The notes beneath the pieces were generated by a model that made no database searches, had not been told where the DNA came from, and saw only the letters and a program-made list of their open reading frames with translations. The position numbers and the translations under genes were made by a program. From a virus: DNA of 44,406 nt. Numbering within the stretch: the stretch's first letter is position 1; each line of letters begins with the position of its first letter. The stretch spans positions 1-44,406 of the IMG/VR virus record IMGVR_UViG_3300047408_000281; one strand, given 5' to 3'. Positions 32,459-39,722 of this stretch are shown here, piece after piece.

Positions 32459-32815
32459 TCATGCGGCAGGGGACTTCGCGGAGTACTTGCGCCACCCGGT
32501 GGCCTGCTTGCCGATCACGGCCGTGAGCTCGATTGCGCGTGCGTGATGCTTCACGGCGATGAGGCTCATGTCCTTCGCGAGCCTGAAAAGCAGCTCAGCG
32601 ACCTGGAGGCGCTCGAGCAGTCGATCGAGGTGCGGCACCTTGTCCGCAGCAGCGTTCGCGCGGTAGATGAGCACCACGAGCTCGAGGCACTCCTCGCGTA
32701 CCTTGGCGCCCATGCTGGCCTTGAAGTCGCGCGGCATGTGTCGCGTGATCTCCGTGGCCAGCACGAGCAGCTGGTACGTGACCTGGTAGATCGGCAGGGT
32801 GGAGTGAAGCGCCAT
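32459..32815 (-). CDS. avd: Avd-like DGR accessory protein
   Basis: The 118-residue basic protein is the right size for Avd, the pentameric four-helix-bundle partner that binds RT and the template RNA. Its sequence is all helix (PIYQVTYQLLVLATEITRHM; MGAKVREECLELVVLIYRAN; HLDRLLERLQVAELLFRLAKDM; HARAIELTAVIGKQATGWRK), with the family-like YDLLxxIxRxxxxFPRxxK pattern seen here as TYQLLVLATEITRHMPRDFK. It lies between VR target gene and TR as in classical DGRs. Confidence 0.9.
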   Translation of the reverse strand: MALHSTLPIYQVTYQLLVLATEITRHMPRDFKASMGAKVREECLELVVLIYRANAAADKVPHLDRLLERLQVAELLFRLAKDMSLIAVKHHARAIELTAVIGKQATGWRKYSAKSPAA

Positions 32816-32843
32816 GCTGGAAAAGGGCTAAATCACTGAATGG

Positions 32844-33239
32844 TCAAATGGGCAATCTGCGGACGGCCCGGGCCCGGAGCACGCTGCCCTTGCGGCCGTA
32901 GTACTGGGTGCCGTTGGTGAAGTACTGGAACCAGGCGTAGGCCGCGTAGCCGGCGACGCTCTCGGCGCTCCAGTACCACTCCTTTTCGAAGAGCTCGGGG
33001 ACGTTGGCGAAGCACAGCGCGAGATCGCGGCGTGTCGGCAGCTCGCCGCCCACGGACTCGGCCCACTGCCGCGCTTCTTCCCACGTCATGCGTTCCTTCG
33101 GCGGCTCCTGCTCGAGCACCTCGAGGGCGTAGTCGTCGCCGTCCTCGGGCCCGCGGCCGATGCCCGCGTAGATGCCGTGCAGACCGAGCGCGCCGATCGC
33201 ATCCCGCTCCTTCGTGAGCGAATCGCCTTGCACTTTCAT
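32844..33239 (-). CDS. DGR variable protein 2 (DUF1566-like)
   Basis: The 131-residue protein starts at ATG 33239 with AAGGAGG upstream (spacing 6); longer in-frame starts are in the neighbouring gene. WEEARQWAESVGGELPTRRDLALCF and the C-terminal WYWSAESVAGYAAYAWFQYF are typical of DUF1566/C-type-lectin-like proteins. The last 34 or so residues lie in VR2, ending RARAVRRLPI. Variable side chains are exposed on the ligand-binding face in this fold. It lacks a visible signal peptide. It is the second of two adjacent DGR targets. Confidence 0.9.
   Translation of the reverse strand: MKVQGDSLTKERDAIGALGLHGIYAGIGRGPEDGDDYALEVLEQEPPKERMTWEEARQWAESVGGELPTRRDLALCFANVPELFEKEWYWSAESVAGYAAYAWFQYFTNGTQYYGRKGSVLRARAVRRLPI
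32855..32956 (-). repeat. DGR variable repeat 2 (VR2)
   Basis: The 102-bp repeat aligns without gaps to TR 32181-32282. I count 15 differences, all at TR adenines (T on the plus strand). The next base mismatch on the upstream side is not adenine-linked, marking the end of the repeat. Mutated codons change Asn to Tyr, Thr, Gly or Ser. Confidence 0.95.
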
Positions 33240-33277
33240 GGACTGCCTCCTTGCGAAATGGGTGAATGGATGAAGGG

Positions 33278-33880
33278 TCAAATCTTCAATCTGCGGACGG
33301 CCCGGGCCCGGAGCTCGCCGTCCTTGCGGGCGTTGCTCTGGCCGCCGCTGAAGAAGCCCTGGCACCAGGCGTAGGCCCCGCCGCCGGCGGACTGCGTGGA
33401 ACTCCAGTACCACTCGGCCTCGAAGGCTTCGGCGCCGCGCGCGCGGAACGCGTCGTGCGTGGTCTGCCCGGGCGAGTCGGGCATGTAGGCGTAGCCCACC
33501 GGCACGCTGCTGGGGTTGTCGCCGCGGTAGCAGTAGTTCTCGGCGGTGGTCGGCTTGAATGCGCGGTAGAGGATCTCCAGCTCGTCGCGCGAGGGCAGGT
33601 ACCAGTCGTCGAAGCCGCCGATGCGCAGGCCTCGCGCCCACTTGGCGAGGTCGCTGCCCGCCGTGTCGAACGCAAGCGTGTTCGCATAGCCGTCGCAGAA
33701 GCTGAGCGCATCGGCCACGCGGCCGCCGCTTTCGTTCAGCTGCTCCTCCGCCTCGCCCTCACTCTTCGGCGCCACGATGAGCACGTGCTCGATGCCGCCT
33801 ACGAGGATGCGACCGGCATAGAAGCCGCCGGCGAACGCGGTGCCGGGAATGGTGGGGATTTCGGTGGTCGTGGTGTCCAT
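33278..33880 (-). CDS. DGR variable protein 1 (DUF1566-like)
   Basis: The 200-residue protein has AAGGAG 7 bases before ATG 33880; an in-frame ATG at 33904 forms an ATGA overlap with the upstream gene and is an alternative. After a Thr-rich start it has GTAFAGGFYAGRILVGG, then a DUF1566 segment (FCDGYANTLAFDTAGSD...FDDWYLPSRDELEILYRAF) and ends in AYAWCQGFFSGGQSNARKDG, ELRARAVRRLKI within VR1. The C-terminal C-type-lectin fold is the known display scaffold of DGR targets. No signal peptide is seen. Confidence 0.92.
   Translation of the reverse strand: MDTTTTEIPTIPGTAFAGGFYAGRILVGGIEHVLIVAPKSEGEAEEQLNESGGRVADALSFCDGYANTLAFDTAGSDLAKWARGLRIGGFDDWYLPSRDELEILYRAFKPTTAENYCYRGDNPSSVPVGYAYMPDSPGQTTHDAFRARGAEAFEAEWYWSSTQSAGGGAYAWCQGFFSGGQSNARKDGELRARAVRRLKI
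33289..33397 (-). repeat. DGR variable repeat 1 (VR1)
   Basis: The 109-bp repeat aligns gap-free to TR 32181-32289. I count 18 differences, all 18 at TR adenines. The changes differ from those in VR2, so the two repeats were mutagenised separately. Examples: TR Asn codons become Gly, Phe, Ser and Ala; one TR Tyr becomes Cys. Confidence 0.95.
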
Positions 33881-33900
33881 TGATGCTCCTTGATAGGTGG

Positions 33901-34098
33901 TCATGCCAGGCCTTTCAACGTCGCGAGCACCGCGCGCATGCTGGCGATCTCGCGATCGGCGAGCTTTTGCGTCATGCGCTTCTCCGCTACCCACTTGGGA
34001 TAGCATTTCTCGCGGAACACGAGCTCGCGCTCAACGCACGCAATCTGTGCCTCGATGGAAACGGGAGCATCGGCCTCGGTGAAGAGCCCGTTCGTCAA
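33901..34098 (-). CDS. Hypothetical protein, 65 aa
   Basis: The small helical protein (EAQIACVERELVFREKCYPKWVAEKRMTQKLADREIASMRAVLATL) resembles short phage proteins with a charged antiparallel helix pair. To my recollection, similar KWVAxxxMTQxxADREIAxM sequences are widespread in phages. It overlaps the upstream gene as ATGA and is followed by the VR1 gene. The function is unknown. Confidence 0.75.
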   Translation of the reverse strand: MTNGLFTEADAPVSIEAQIACVERELVFREKCYPKWVAEKRMTQKLADREIASMRAVLATLKGLA

Positions 34099-34307
34099 CG
34101 CTTACCCCTTGACTGGTTGTTCATGTTGGCGCGGAGGATCGCGGCGAACTGCGCGTTGTTGGCCTCCTCGATCGCGACCTTTGCGACAGCGAGAGCCGCA
34201 ACCTTCTCCAGCGGAGTCGACGCCGTATCTGCGTCGAGGAAATCGATCAGTTTCCCGGCGATGACCATGATTGAATTTGGATCTGATTCGTTGTCGTTGA
34301 TGCTCAA
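34095..34307 (-). CDS. Hypothetical protein, 70 aa
   Basis: Small protein with an acidic N-terminus (MSINDNESDP) and a helical middle (VIAGKLIDFLDAD; LEKVAALAVAKVAIEEANNAQFAAIL), ending basic (NNQSRGKR). The start is preceded by AAGGAA. It overlaps the next gene by 4 bases. I do not recognise a family. Confidence 0.65.
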   Translation of the reverse strand: MSINDNESDPNSIMVIAGKLIDFLDADTASTPLEKVAALAVAKVAIEEANNAQFAAILRANMNNQSRGKR

Positions 34308-34332
34308 TTGGGTTCCTTAGAATGGGCCGGTG

Positions 34333-35208
34333 TTACTCCGGTGTCCCGAGCAGGATGTCGCGCTGCGTGCCGTCGCCGATCTCGGTCCACAGGTCGAGGA
34401 ACGCCTGCTCGAGCACCTTGTGCGGGCGCACGAGCTCGAACCACAGCTTCAGCCCCTCGCTCTTCAGCCGGTACCGGAAGCGCGCGTCGACCTTGTAGAG
34501 GTGCGATTCCACGCCGGCGAACACCGGGATCTCGATGCGGAAGAGCTCGGGAATGCGGATCTTGCCGGCCGCCGTGCTCGATGAGCCTTCGACCACGTTC
34601 TGGAACGCGACTTCTAGGTGCCCGTCCTGCAGGCGTTGCGCCGCGCTATAACGCACGTCTTGGTTCACGCGGAAGTTGAGCGCCACCTCCATCAGCTCGG
34701 CGCCGTTCGGCTCGATCACGTCCGGCAGGTTGTCCTCGAGGAAGTAGGCGAACTTCTCGGTCGAATCGAACGGCTGGCGGTCGTGGCTCTTCCACGTCAT
34801 CCACTCCGGCGAAAGTTGCGGGCTGAACTCGGCGCGGAATTGACGCCAGTTCGGCTCCTGGTCCCCCGCCGCCGCGGTGGCGGGGTGCTCGTCGATCACG
34901 GCCACGAACCTGGCCGGCCTCTGCTGCGCGTAGATGGCCGTGTCCCCGGTCGCGTGGCGCTCGACGTAGGCAATGAAGCTCTTGCCGTCGTCCAGCTTGA
35001 CCGTGCCCTTGCGGAATGTGGGACGGAGGAACTGCTCCGACAGGCACTCCACGCGCTCTGCGCCGTTTTCATCGCGCAGCACGATGTAGGGCATGCCGTG
35101 CAGGACGTCGGCGCGCTTGGGCGTCGCGCGATGGCGCTCGATGGCTCGTCCAGCATCGAGGATGACGGCGGACTCGGCTTCACGAGCGGGCGTTTCCGGC
35201 GGGGGCAT
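34333..35208 (-). CDS. DUF2303 family protein (YfdQ-like)
   Basis: The 291-residue protein resembles the DUF2303 (YfdQ) family, common in early operons of temperate phages: AGRAIERHRATPKRADVLHGMPYIVLRDENGAERVE, DDGKSFIAYVERHATGDTAIYA, and the central HDRQPFDSTEKFAYFLEDNLPDVIEPNGAELMEVALNF. The usual order with a ParB-like gene on the upstream side is seen. The function is not established. GGAGA is 5 bases before ATG 35208. Confidence 0.85.
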   Translation of the reverse strand: MPPPETPAREAESAVILDAGRAIERHRATPKRADVLHGMPYIVLRDENGAERVECLSEQFLRPTFRKGTVKLDDGKSFIAYVERHATGDTAIYAQQRPARFVAVIDEHPATAAAGDQEPNWRQFRAEFSPQLSPEWMTWKSHDRQPFDSTEKFAYFLEDNLPDVIEPNGAELMEVALNFRVNQDVRYSAAQRLQDGHLEVAFQNVVEGSSSTAAGKIRIPELFRIEIPVFAGVESHLYKVDARFRYRLKSEGLKLWFELVRPHKVLEQAFLDLWTEIGDGTQRDILLGTPE

Positions 35209-35211
35209 GGA

Positions 35212-35556
35212 TCAGTCTCCTTGTGCGTTGTTGATGGGCGCCACGCTGAAGGGCATTTCGCGCTGGCGCACGGGCGAGCGTTGCGGGTTGCCGTCCTCGC
35301 CGATGAAAAAGAGCGTCGACGGCGGCACTTCCTTGGGAAGCTTCTTCTCGACCTCGACCGTCATCGTGATGGCAGGCTCGGCGAGGTTCTGCTTCGTGAA
35401 CGGCTTGATCTTGATGCGCACGATCACCACGGCATCCTTGCCGTGCTCGTGCACCGCGGCGAGCGCGTCGTGGATCGCGCCCGACATTTCGGTCACGACC
35501 TGGCCCTCGCGCAGCTCGGCCAGGATGGAAAGGGCGCTGCGGATATTCGTGTCCAT
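35212..35556 (-). CDS. Hypothetical early phage protein, 114 aa
   Basis: The 114-residue protein has a helical N-terminus (IRSALSILAELREGQVVTEMSGAIHDALAAV) and a beta-rich middle (KDAVVIVRIKIKPFTKQ; ITMTVEVEKKLP), then a turn (FFIGEDGNPQR). GGAGG is 6 bases before ATG 35556. It is often found next to DUF2303 genes, to my recollection. The function is unknown. Confidence 0.7.
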   Translation of the reverse strand: MDTNIRSALSILAELREGQVVTEMSGAIHDALAAVHEHGKDAVVIVRIKIKPFTKQNLAEPAITMTVEVEKKLPKEVPPSTLFFIGEDGNPQRSPVRQREMPFSVAPINNAQGD

Positions 35557-35644
35557 GCAACCTCCACTTGAATAAGGTCCCGGTGCTGGTCAACCCCTGG
35601 CCGGGGCTCACGGTCAGGGCAGCGCGCCAGCCACGCCGATGGAA

Positions 35645-37504
35645 TCAGGACGCGGTCGGATCCTTGCTCGGCTTCACGCCGCGGTTTTTCGCGCGCTGGG
35701 TCTTCACCTGGCGCGCGACGGCCTTGCGATCCACGCCGCGGGCCTTCGCGAGCTCGATCCACGGCTCCTCGTCGCGCTCCATGTTCGTGAAGACAGTGTC
35801 GAGCAGCATCGGCACGAGCTCGGAGGTCGCGGCGTTCCTCACGACCTCGCCGAGGTCGACGCCCGCGCCGATCTGCTCGTCGGAGAGACCCCACAGCTTG
35901 AGGACGCGCTCGCTCGGCTCGCCGCCCAGGTAATCGTTGGCCTGGTAAAGCATGGCGCGCACTTCCTCGGGGCCGAGCCCGTCCATCGCGATGGCGGCGC
36001 GCCAGCAGCAGTACATGCCGAAGCGGATGTCGCGCTCGATCTCCTGCTTCTCGCGCAGCTTCTTCGACTCGGCGCCGTCGTACTCGTCATCATGGCGACT
36101 GTCGGCCGCGATTTCAGACGTCTCGACCTTGATGCCCTTCTTCTCGAGCGCGGCCTGTGCCTCGCCGATCGCCAGCGCCTTCACGAACTCGCCGGGCCTG
36201 TCGGGCTTCTCCACCAGTGTGTGATCGGCCGCGGCCTTGCCGAGCACCGCGGACCAGGTGCGCTTTTTCTCGTCGGCCGGGCAACAGTCGTCCAGGCGGA
36301 CGTAGCCCGAGGGCGCCTGCCATTCGTACGGGTAGATCTTCTTCGCGTCCTTCCCGACGATCACCGGATGGCCGCTATCGCGCGCCTTCGTGCGCTGGAT
36401 GTCGACGAACGCCTTGCACTTGGCCTCGAAGCAGTCCGGGTCCGTGCACACGTCCGCATTCGCGATGTCGACAAAGAGCTCGGGCTCGTTGCCGGTGCGC
36501 TTCGGGCAGTCGGTGCACGCGCCGGCCCCGGGCACCAGGCCCGCGTCAGCCGGACGGAACGGCGCCTCCTTCAGCCGCAGCATGTAGCGGCGCTCGATGT
36601 GTTCCTTGGCTTCCCGGTACGACATCGGCTCGTCGAAGCCGTCGTTCGAGGCAATCTCCCCGAGGCACTTCTCCTGCAGCGCCTGCACCGGGATGCGCGC
36701 CACGAGGAGTGCGATCGAGGCGGAGATCGCGCCCTTGTACAGCGCCTCGCGCCCCGCCGCGCACAGCGCCAGGAGCTTCAAGCGCGCGTAGACGTAGGCC
36801 TTGCTCTTGCCGACCTTGGCCGCGACATCGTCGACGGCGTACGTCGCCCCGTCGGCCTGCTTGCACTGCATGAGCGCCTCGTAGCCCTCCGCCTCCTCGA
36901 GCGGGTGCACATCGACGCGCTGGTTGTTCTCGATCACCTGCAGCTCGAGCGCCTCGGCGTCGGTCAAGTCGCGCACGATGGCCGGGATCTCGGCCAGGCC
37001 GGCTGCACGAGCGGCCCGCGAGCGGCGCTCGCCGGCGACGATCTCGTACATCCCCTCGCCGAGCGGCCGCGCGATGATGGGCACGATCACGCCCTGGACG
37101 CGCACGTTGTCCGTGAGCTCGGCCATCTTCTCGGGGTCGAAGTACTTGCGGTGATTGAGCGGCGAGGGCTCGAGGTTCGCGAGCGCGATCCACTGGTGAT
37201 GGCCGGGGCCCGCGGCGGCTGGCGAGGCGGTGGTCGCGACGGTGTCGGCGGCGGGTGTCGTGGTGGCTGCATCCATGGTTTGCGTGTCCTCGCAGGTGCG
37301 CCGATCGAGCTCGGCCTGGATCATCTCGATGAACATGGGCCGGCAGTCCTTCGCCTGCATCTCGGCAGCGAACGCGGCGACGAGGACCTCCGTGGGATAC
37401 CCGGGCAGGGCCTTCGCGGTCTTCGGCCCGGGTTTCAGCGCACGCACCACGTCCCAGGGCGTCGCGATGAGCGGCACGATGACTGGTTCGACGGTGTCGG
37501 TCAC
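35645..37504 (-). CDS. ParB-like protein (ParB/Srx nuclease-like and KorB-type HTH)
   Basis: The 619-residue protein starts at GTG 37504, overlapping the upstream stop (GTGA), with GGAGG 8 bases before. A 76-residue N-terminal extension precedes MDAATTT (37276, alternative start). The ParB/Sulfiredoxin-like domain (about 105-200) has GVIVPIIARPLGEGMYEIVAGERRSRAA and the family box GERR. An HTH (GKSKAYVYARLKLL) follows, then Cys pairs (CTDCPKRTG; CTDPDCFEAK) that could bind zinc. The C-terminal 200 residues are helical. Phage ParB-like proteins may bind and organise phage DNA or act as CTPase switches; there is no ParA here, so simple partition is unlikely. Confidence 0.85.
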   Translation of the reverse strand: MTDTVEPVIVPLIATPWDVVRALKPGPKTAKALPGYPTEVLVAAFAAEMQAKDCRPMFIEMIQAELDRRTCEDTQTMDAATTTPAADTVATTASPAAAGPGHHQWIALANLEPSPLNHRKYFDPEKMAELTDNVRVQGVIVPIIARPLGEGMYEIVAGERRSRAARAAGLAEIPAIVRDLTDAEALELQVIENNQRVDVHPLEEAEGYEALMQCKQADGATYAVDDVAAKVGKSKAYVYARLKLLALCAAGREALYKGAISASIALLVARIPVQALQEKCLGEIASNDGFDEPMSYREAKEHIERRYMLRLKEAPFRPADAGLVPGAGACTDCPKRTGNEPELFVDIANADVCTDPDCFEAKCKAFVDIQRTKARDSGHPVIVGKDAKKIYPYEWQAPSGYVRLDDCCPADEKKRTWSAVLGKAAADHTLVEKPDRPGEFVKALAIGEAQAALEKKGIKVETSEIAADSRHDDEYDGAESKKLREKQEIERDIRFGMYCCWRAAIAMDGLGPEEVRAMLYQANDYLGGEPSERVLKLWGLSDEQIGAGVDLGEVVRNAATSELVPMLLDTVFTNMERDEEPWIELAKARGVDRKAVARQVKTQRAKNRGVKPSKDPTAS

Positions 37505-38457
37505 GGCGCGGTCCTCCACAGCAGCTGCGTCTTCTCGAGGAAGCCCACGCCGTACTCGCAATCCGCCGGCGAGAGCTTGATGGTCTGGTCGCCGTCCTTG
37601 ATCGCGACCGTGCCCGTGTCGGTGATGGCCCACTCGATCCTCCCGGCCTTCGACGGCACCGCGGGCAGGTGCCGCGGCTGTGCAGGCTCCTCCGGCTCGA
37701 CCGATTTGCGCGCGTGCCGACTCGTGCCAGCCGCGCGCGCTTCGGTCTTCTCGCCCTTGCGGGCCTTCGCGGCGTGGTTCGAGGCGGCTGCCGTAACACC
37801 GAGCGCCGCGTAGCGACGGCCCGAAGTGTTGCCGCACGTCTGGATCGCGCCCAGTGTCGCGAGCTCGCGCAACCTGGTCCCGATCACCGCCTTGTGCTCA
37901 AGCAGGATGCCGACCACCTCGGCGACCGACATCCACGTGTGGCGGTTCTCCAGCAGCTCGACGTACTTGTTGAAAGGCCGCGCCGCCGCGGTCTTCTGCT
38001 GTCCGTGGCTTCCCTTGGGCATAGCCTCCTCCTTGGTGGTGACGAGGTCGCCCTTCGCGTCGGGTGCCACGAATGGGCGGATCTCGAGTTGCGGCGCACC
38101 ATTGGCACCGAGCTGGGCCTCTTCCGCGTCGTCGTCCTCCAGCACGTGCATGCGGCGCGCGGGCGGCCGCGGATGGATGTCACGCGCCTGCACGTTCTCG
38201 ACGGCAGAAGCGATCACGCCCACCCTGGCGGCATTGCCGCGGTGCGCTTCGTAGATGAACTCCTCGCCGCGCTTGCTGCGGACGAGCCGGCCGTCGGCCA
38301 CCAGGCGGCCCAGCGTCTTCGCGCACTGCGTCTCGTCGTCGAAATCGGCATCGACGCGCGCGTAGATCTCGCCGCGAGGCAGCGGCGAACCTACGGCCGC
38401 GAGGATCGCGACCAGCCGGGCCTCGCGATCCAACATCTTCAGTGGGCGCGCGCTCAT
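37501..38457 (-). CDS. Putative winged-helix DNA-binding protein
   Basis: The 318-residue protein (ATG 38457) has two helical DNA-binding-like parts: residues 1-70 (REARLVAILAAVGSPLPRGEIYARVDADF...TLGRLVADGRLVRSKRGE) look like a winged helix, and residues 155-220 (YVELLENRHTWMSVAEVVGILLEHK...RLRELATLGAIQ) like a second. A low-complexity linker with KARKGEKTEARAAG follows. The C-terminal domain (EWAITDTGTVAIKDGDQTIKLSPAD) is a small beta unit. It is a probable early regulator. An internal ATG (MPKGSHG) has AAGGAGG but too close. Confidence 0.65.
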   Translation of the reverse strand: MSARPLKMLDREARLVAILAAVGSPLPRGEIYARVDADFDDETQCAKTLGRLVADGRLVRSKRGEEFIYEAHRGNAARVGVIASAVENVQARDIHPRPPARRMHVLEDDDAEEAQLGANGAPQLEIRPFVAPDAKGDLVTTKEEAMPKGSHGQQKTAAARPFNKYVELLENRHTWMSVAEVVGILLEHKAVIGTRLRELATLGAIQTCGNTSGRRYAALGVTAAASNHAAKARKGEKTEARAAGTSRHARKSVEPEEPAQPRHLPAVPSKAGRIEWAITDTGTVAIKDGDQTIKLSPADCEYGVGFLEKTQLLWRTAP

Positions 38458-38462
38458 GGGCG

Positions 38463-39119
38463 TCACTCCCCGGTGCGCAGCGGCCCGAGGCCGTTGTCGC
38501 GGTCGAGCTTGATCACGGCCATGGCGATGTACACCATGGCGCCGAGCATTTCGCTGCGCGCATAGGCGTACGGCAGGGCGAGGGACTCGCGCAGCTTTTT
38601 CTCGGCCTGGCCGGTGAGGAACGCGGGGCCGTGCACGTTGGCCGTCTCCAGCCATGTCTGCTTCATGAACTCGCGGCCGAGGCCGTGGCGGGCATCGCCC
38701 TTGCCCTTGCGCGCCTGATCGACGGCGTCGCGGAAAATGACCTCGAGCGGGTGCTCGATGCGCAGGCTCGGGACTTCATGCGCGCCAAGCGTTGCTGCTA
38801 CCAGGACGCGTTCCTCGTGCATCACCGCGCCCGCATCGGTGGTCTTCATGTTCTCCCCTTTCGTCGTGTGGTCCTCCACTGGTTCCCCCTGGTTGATCAA
38901 CCTGTCGTAGAACTGCTGCCAGAACTCGACTTCCGCACGTGCCTGCCGGGCCTCCTCGAGTGCCACGACGAGACGGCCGAACGTCACGAGGAGCGCCAGG
39001 CCCAGCACGGCCACGAGCACGGTGAGCAGCTCGAGCGTCCAGCTGGGCTGCTCGATGCAGATCGATGGATTGCCGTAGGCGAGGCGGGCGTTGCGGGACG
39101 CGGCGGCGGGCACGTTCAT
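38463..39119 (-). CDS. Membrane-anchored early protein, possibly two in one
   Basis: The 218-residue frame has one transmembrane segment (LLTVLVAVLGLALLVTFGRLVVAL, about 30-54), then a coiled part. After residue 90 (GEN-MKTTDAG) comes a helical soluble domain (EHPLEVIFRDAVDQARKGKGDARHGLGREFM). The ATG overlaps the upstream stop by one base (TGATG). An internal ATG with GGGGAG directly upstream could start the soluble part on its own. The family is not recognised. Confidence 0.6.
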   Translation of the reverse strand: MNVPAAASRNARLAYGNPSICIEQPSWTLELLTVLVAVLGLALLVTFGRLVVALEEARQARAEVEFWQQFYDRLINQGEPVEDHTTKGENMKTTDAGAVMHEERVLVAATLGAHEVPSLRIEHPLEVIFRDAVDQARKGKGDARHGLGREFMKQTWLETANVHGPAFLTGQAEKKLRESLALPYAYARSEMLGAMVYIAMAVIKLDRDNGLGPLRTGE

Positions 39120-39238
39120 CAGCGCATCCAGATGTACGTGAGCAGCAGCGTCAGAAAGACGAGTTCCACGAGGAAGGCGCGACGGATGAAAGACTTCTCG
39201 AAGAGCCTGGCTTCCCCTTGGGGATCAATGGTGCGCAT
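39119..39238 (-). CDS. 39-aa membrane protein, first gene of leftward operon
   Basis: This short gene encodes MRTIDPQGEARLFEKSFIRR followed by a transmembrane helix (AFLVELVFLTLLLTYIWMR). AGGGGCAAAGG is upstream of ATG 39238. The stop overlaps the next ATG (TGATG), a coupling signal supporting both starts. As the first gene behind the leftward promoter it will be made early and perhaps in lysogens; exclusion is one possibility, with no direct evidence. Confidence 0.65.
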   Translation of the reverse strand: MRTIDPQGEARLFEKSFIRRAFLVELVFLTLLLTYIWMR

Positions 39239-39250
39239 CCTTTGCCCCTC

Positions 39251-39271
39251 TCGTTGATTGCAAATCAACGA
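39251..39271. promoter_or_regulatory. 21-bp inverted repeat in leftward leader
   Basis: TCGTTGATT-GCA-AATCAACGA is a perfect 9-bp inverted repeat with a 3-base loop, between the leftward -10 and the first start codon. It could be an operator half-site pair, or an RNA hairpin for antitermination. Confidence 0.5.
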
Positions 39272-39273
39272 TC

Positions 39274-39303
39274 ACGATAAACAATTGCTTTATTGACTGT
39301 CAA
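39274..39303 (-). promoter_or_regulatory. Leftward early promoter (PL-like)
   Basis: On the minus strand TTGACA (39298-39303) is 18 bases before TATCGT (39274-39279). The sequence is AT-rich, unlike the surroundings. It would drive the whole leftward operon from 39238 down to 28116 with a leader of about 30 bases. Two repressor-operator-like 15-mers overlap it. Confidence 0.7.
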
Positions 39304-39314
39304 GCAATTCTTTA
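39278..39314. promoter_or_regulatory. Two operator-like 15-mers at leftward promoter
   Basis: TAAACAATTGCTTTA at 39278-39292 overlaps the -10 and spacer; the opposite-strand match TAAAGAATTGCTTGA at 39300-39314 overlaps the -35. The pair forms a dyad (AATTGCTT / AAGCAATT). A third copy lies at 40414-40428. Each 15-mer is a pseudo-palindrome, suitable for a dimeric XRE repressor. Confidence 0.65.
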
Positions 39315-39326
39315 CCAGAGGCGCAT

Positions 39327-39349
39327 AAAAAAACCCGCCGCAGCGGGCT
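39327..39349 (-). terminator. Intrinsic terminator after repressor transcript
   Basis: On the minus strand the stem CCCGC-TGCG-GCGGG is followed by seven T, about 20 bases past the exported-protein stop. It separates repressor transcription from the leftward promoter just beyond. Confidence 0.8.
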
Positions 39350-39368
39350 GGCAGGTGTGCCCCGAGGT

Positions 39369-39722
39369 TTACGGGAAGGGCATGCGCCTCCAAGTCGAGC
39401 GATCGCAAGATTCCGGAGGTGTGCCTCTCGTAGCACAAGCGCCGGCCGCCTTCGTGTACTCCTCTCCTGACGCCCCAACCGGATCCGCCAGCGGCGCGCA
39501 CTTGCCGCGTTCCATCAGATGCAGATTGATCTGGATGCTCAGCAACTCGTTCGTCATGCGCGCCAAGTGCACGGTTTCCGTAGACCGGTCCATCGAGCCA
39601 CGTACGAGATCGTCGGCGATGTTCTTTTCCGAGGCGTCGATGGCGGCAGCGAGCTCTTTGCAACCGGCGAATGCCTGCGAGCAGGCTAGCAGTGTTGCCG
39701 CAGCGATGATGGCTCGCTTCAT
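39369..39722 (-). CDS. Exported protein coupled to repressor
   Basis: The 117-residue protein has a signal peptide (MKRAIIAAATLLACSQAFAG, cut after Ala-Phe-Ala) and a helical mature part with four Cys (GCKELAAAIDASEKN; ERGKCAPLAD; GACATRG; ESCDR). The ATG overlaps the repressor stop (ATGA) and has AAGGA upstream. Being co-transcribed with the repressor, it should be made in lysogens, so it is a candidate lysogenic-conversion or exclusion factor. The alternative start at 39806 lies within the repressor and is rejected. No family is recognised. Confidence 0.7.
   Translation of the reverse strand: MKRAIIAAATLLACSQAFAGCKELAAAIDASEKNIADDLVRGSMDRSTETVHLARMTNELLSIQINLHLMERGKCAPLADPVGASGEEYTKAAGACATRGTPPESCDRSTWRRMPFP

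Noticed and set aside
31077-32495. RT as part of a retron or group II intron
   Set aside because: The IGxxxSQ signature, Avd-like neighbour and TR/VR pairs place it in DGRs; no intron ribozyme ends or msr/msd structure were seen.
35639-37813. Long plus-strand frame opposite the ParB-like gene
   Set aside because: Antisense shadow of the ParB-like coding strand, with the Arg/His/Leu-rich composition of such shadows.
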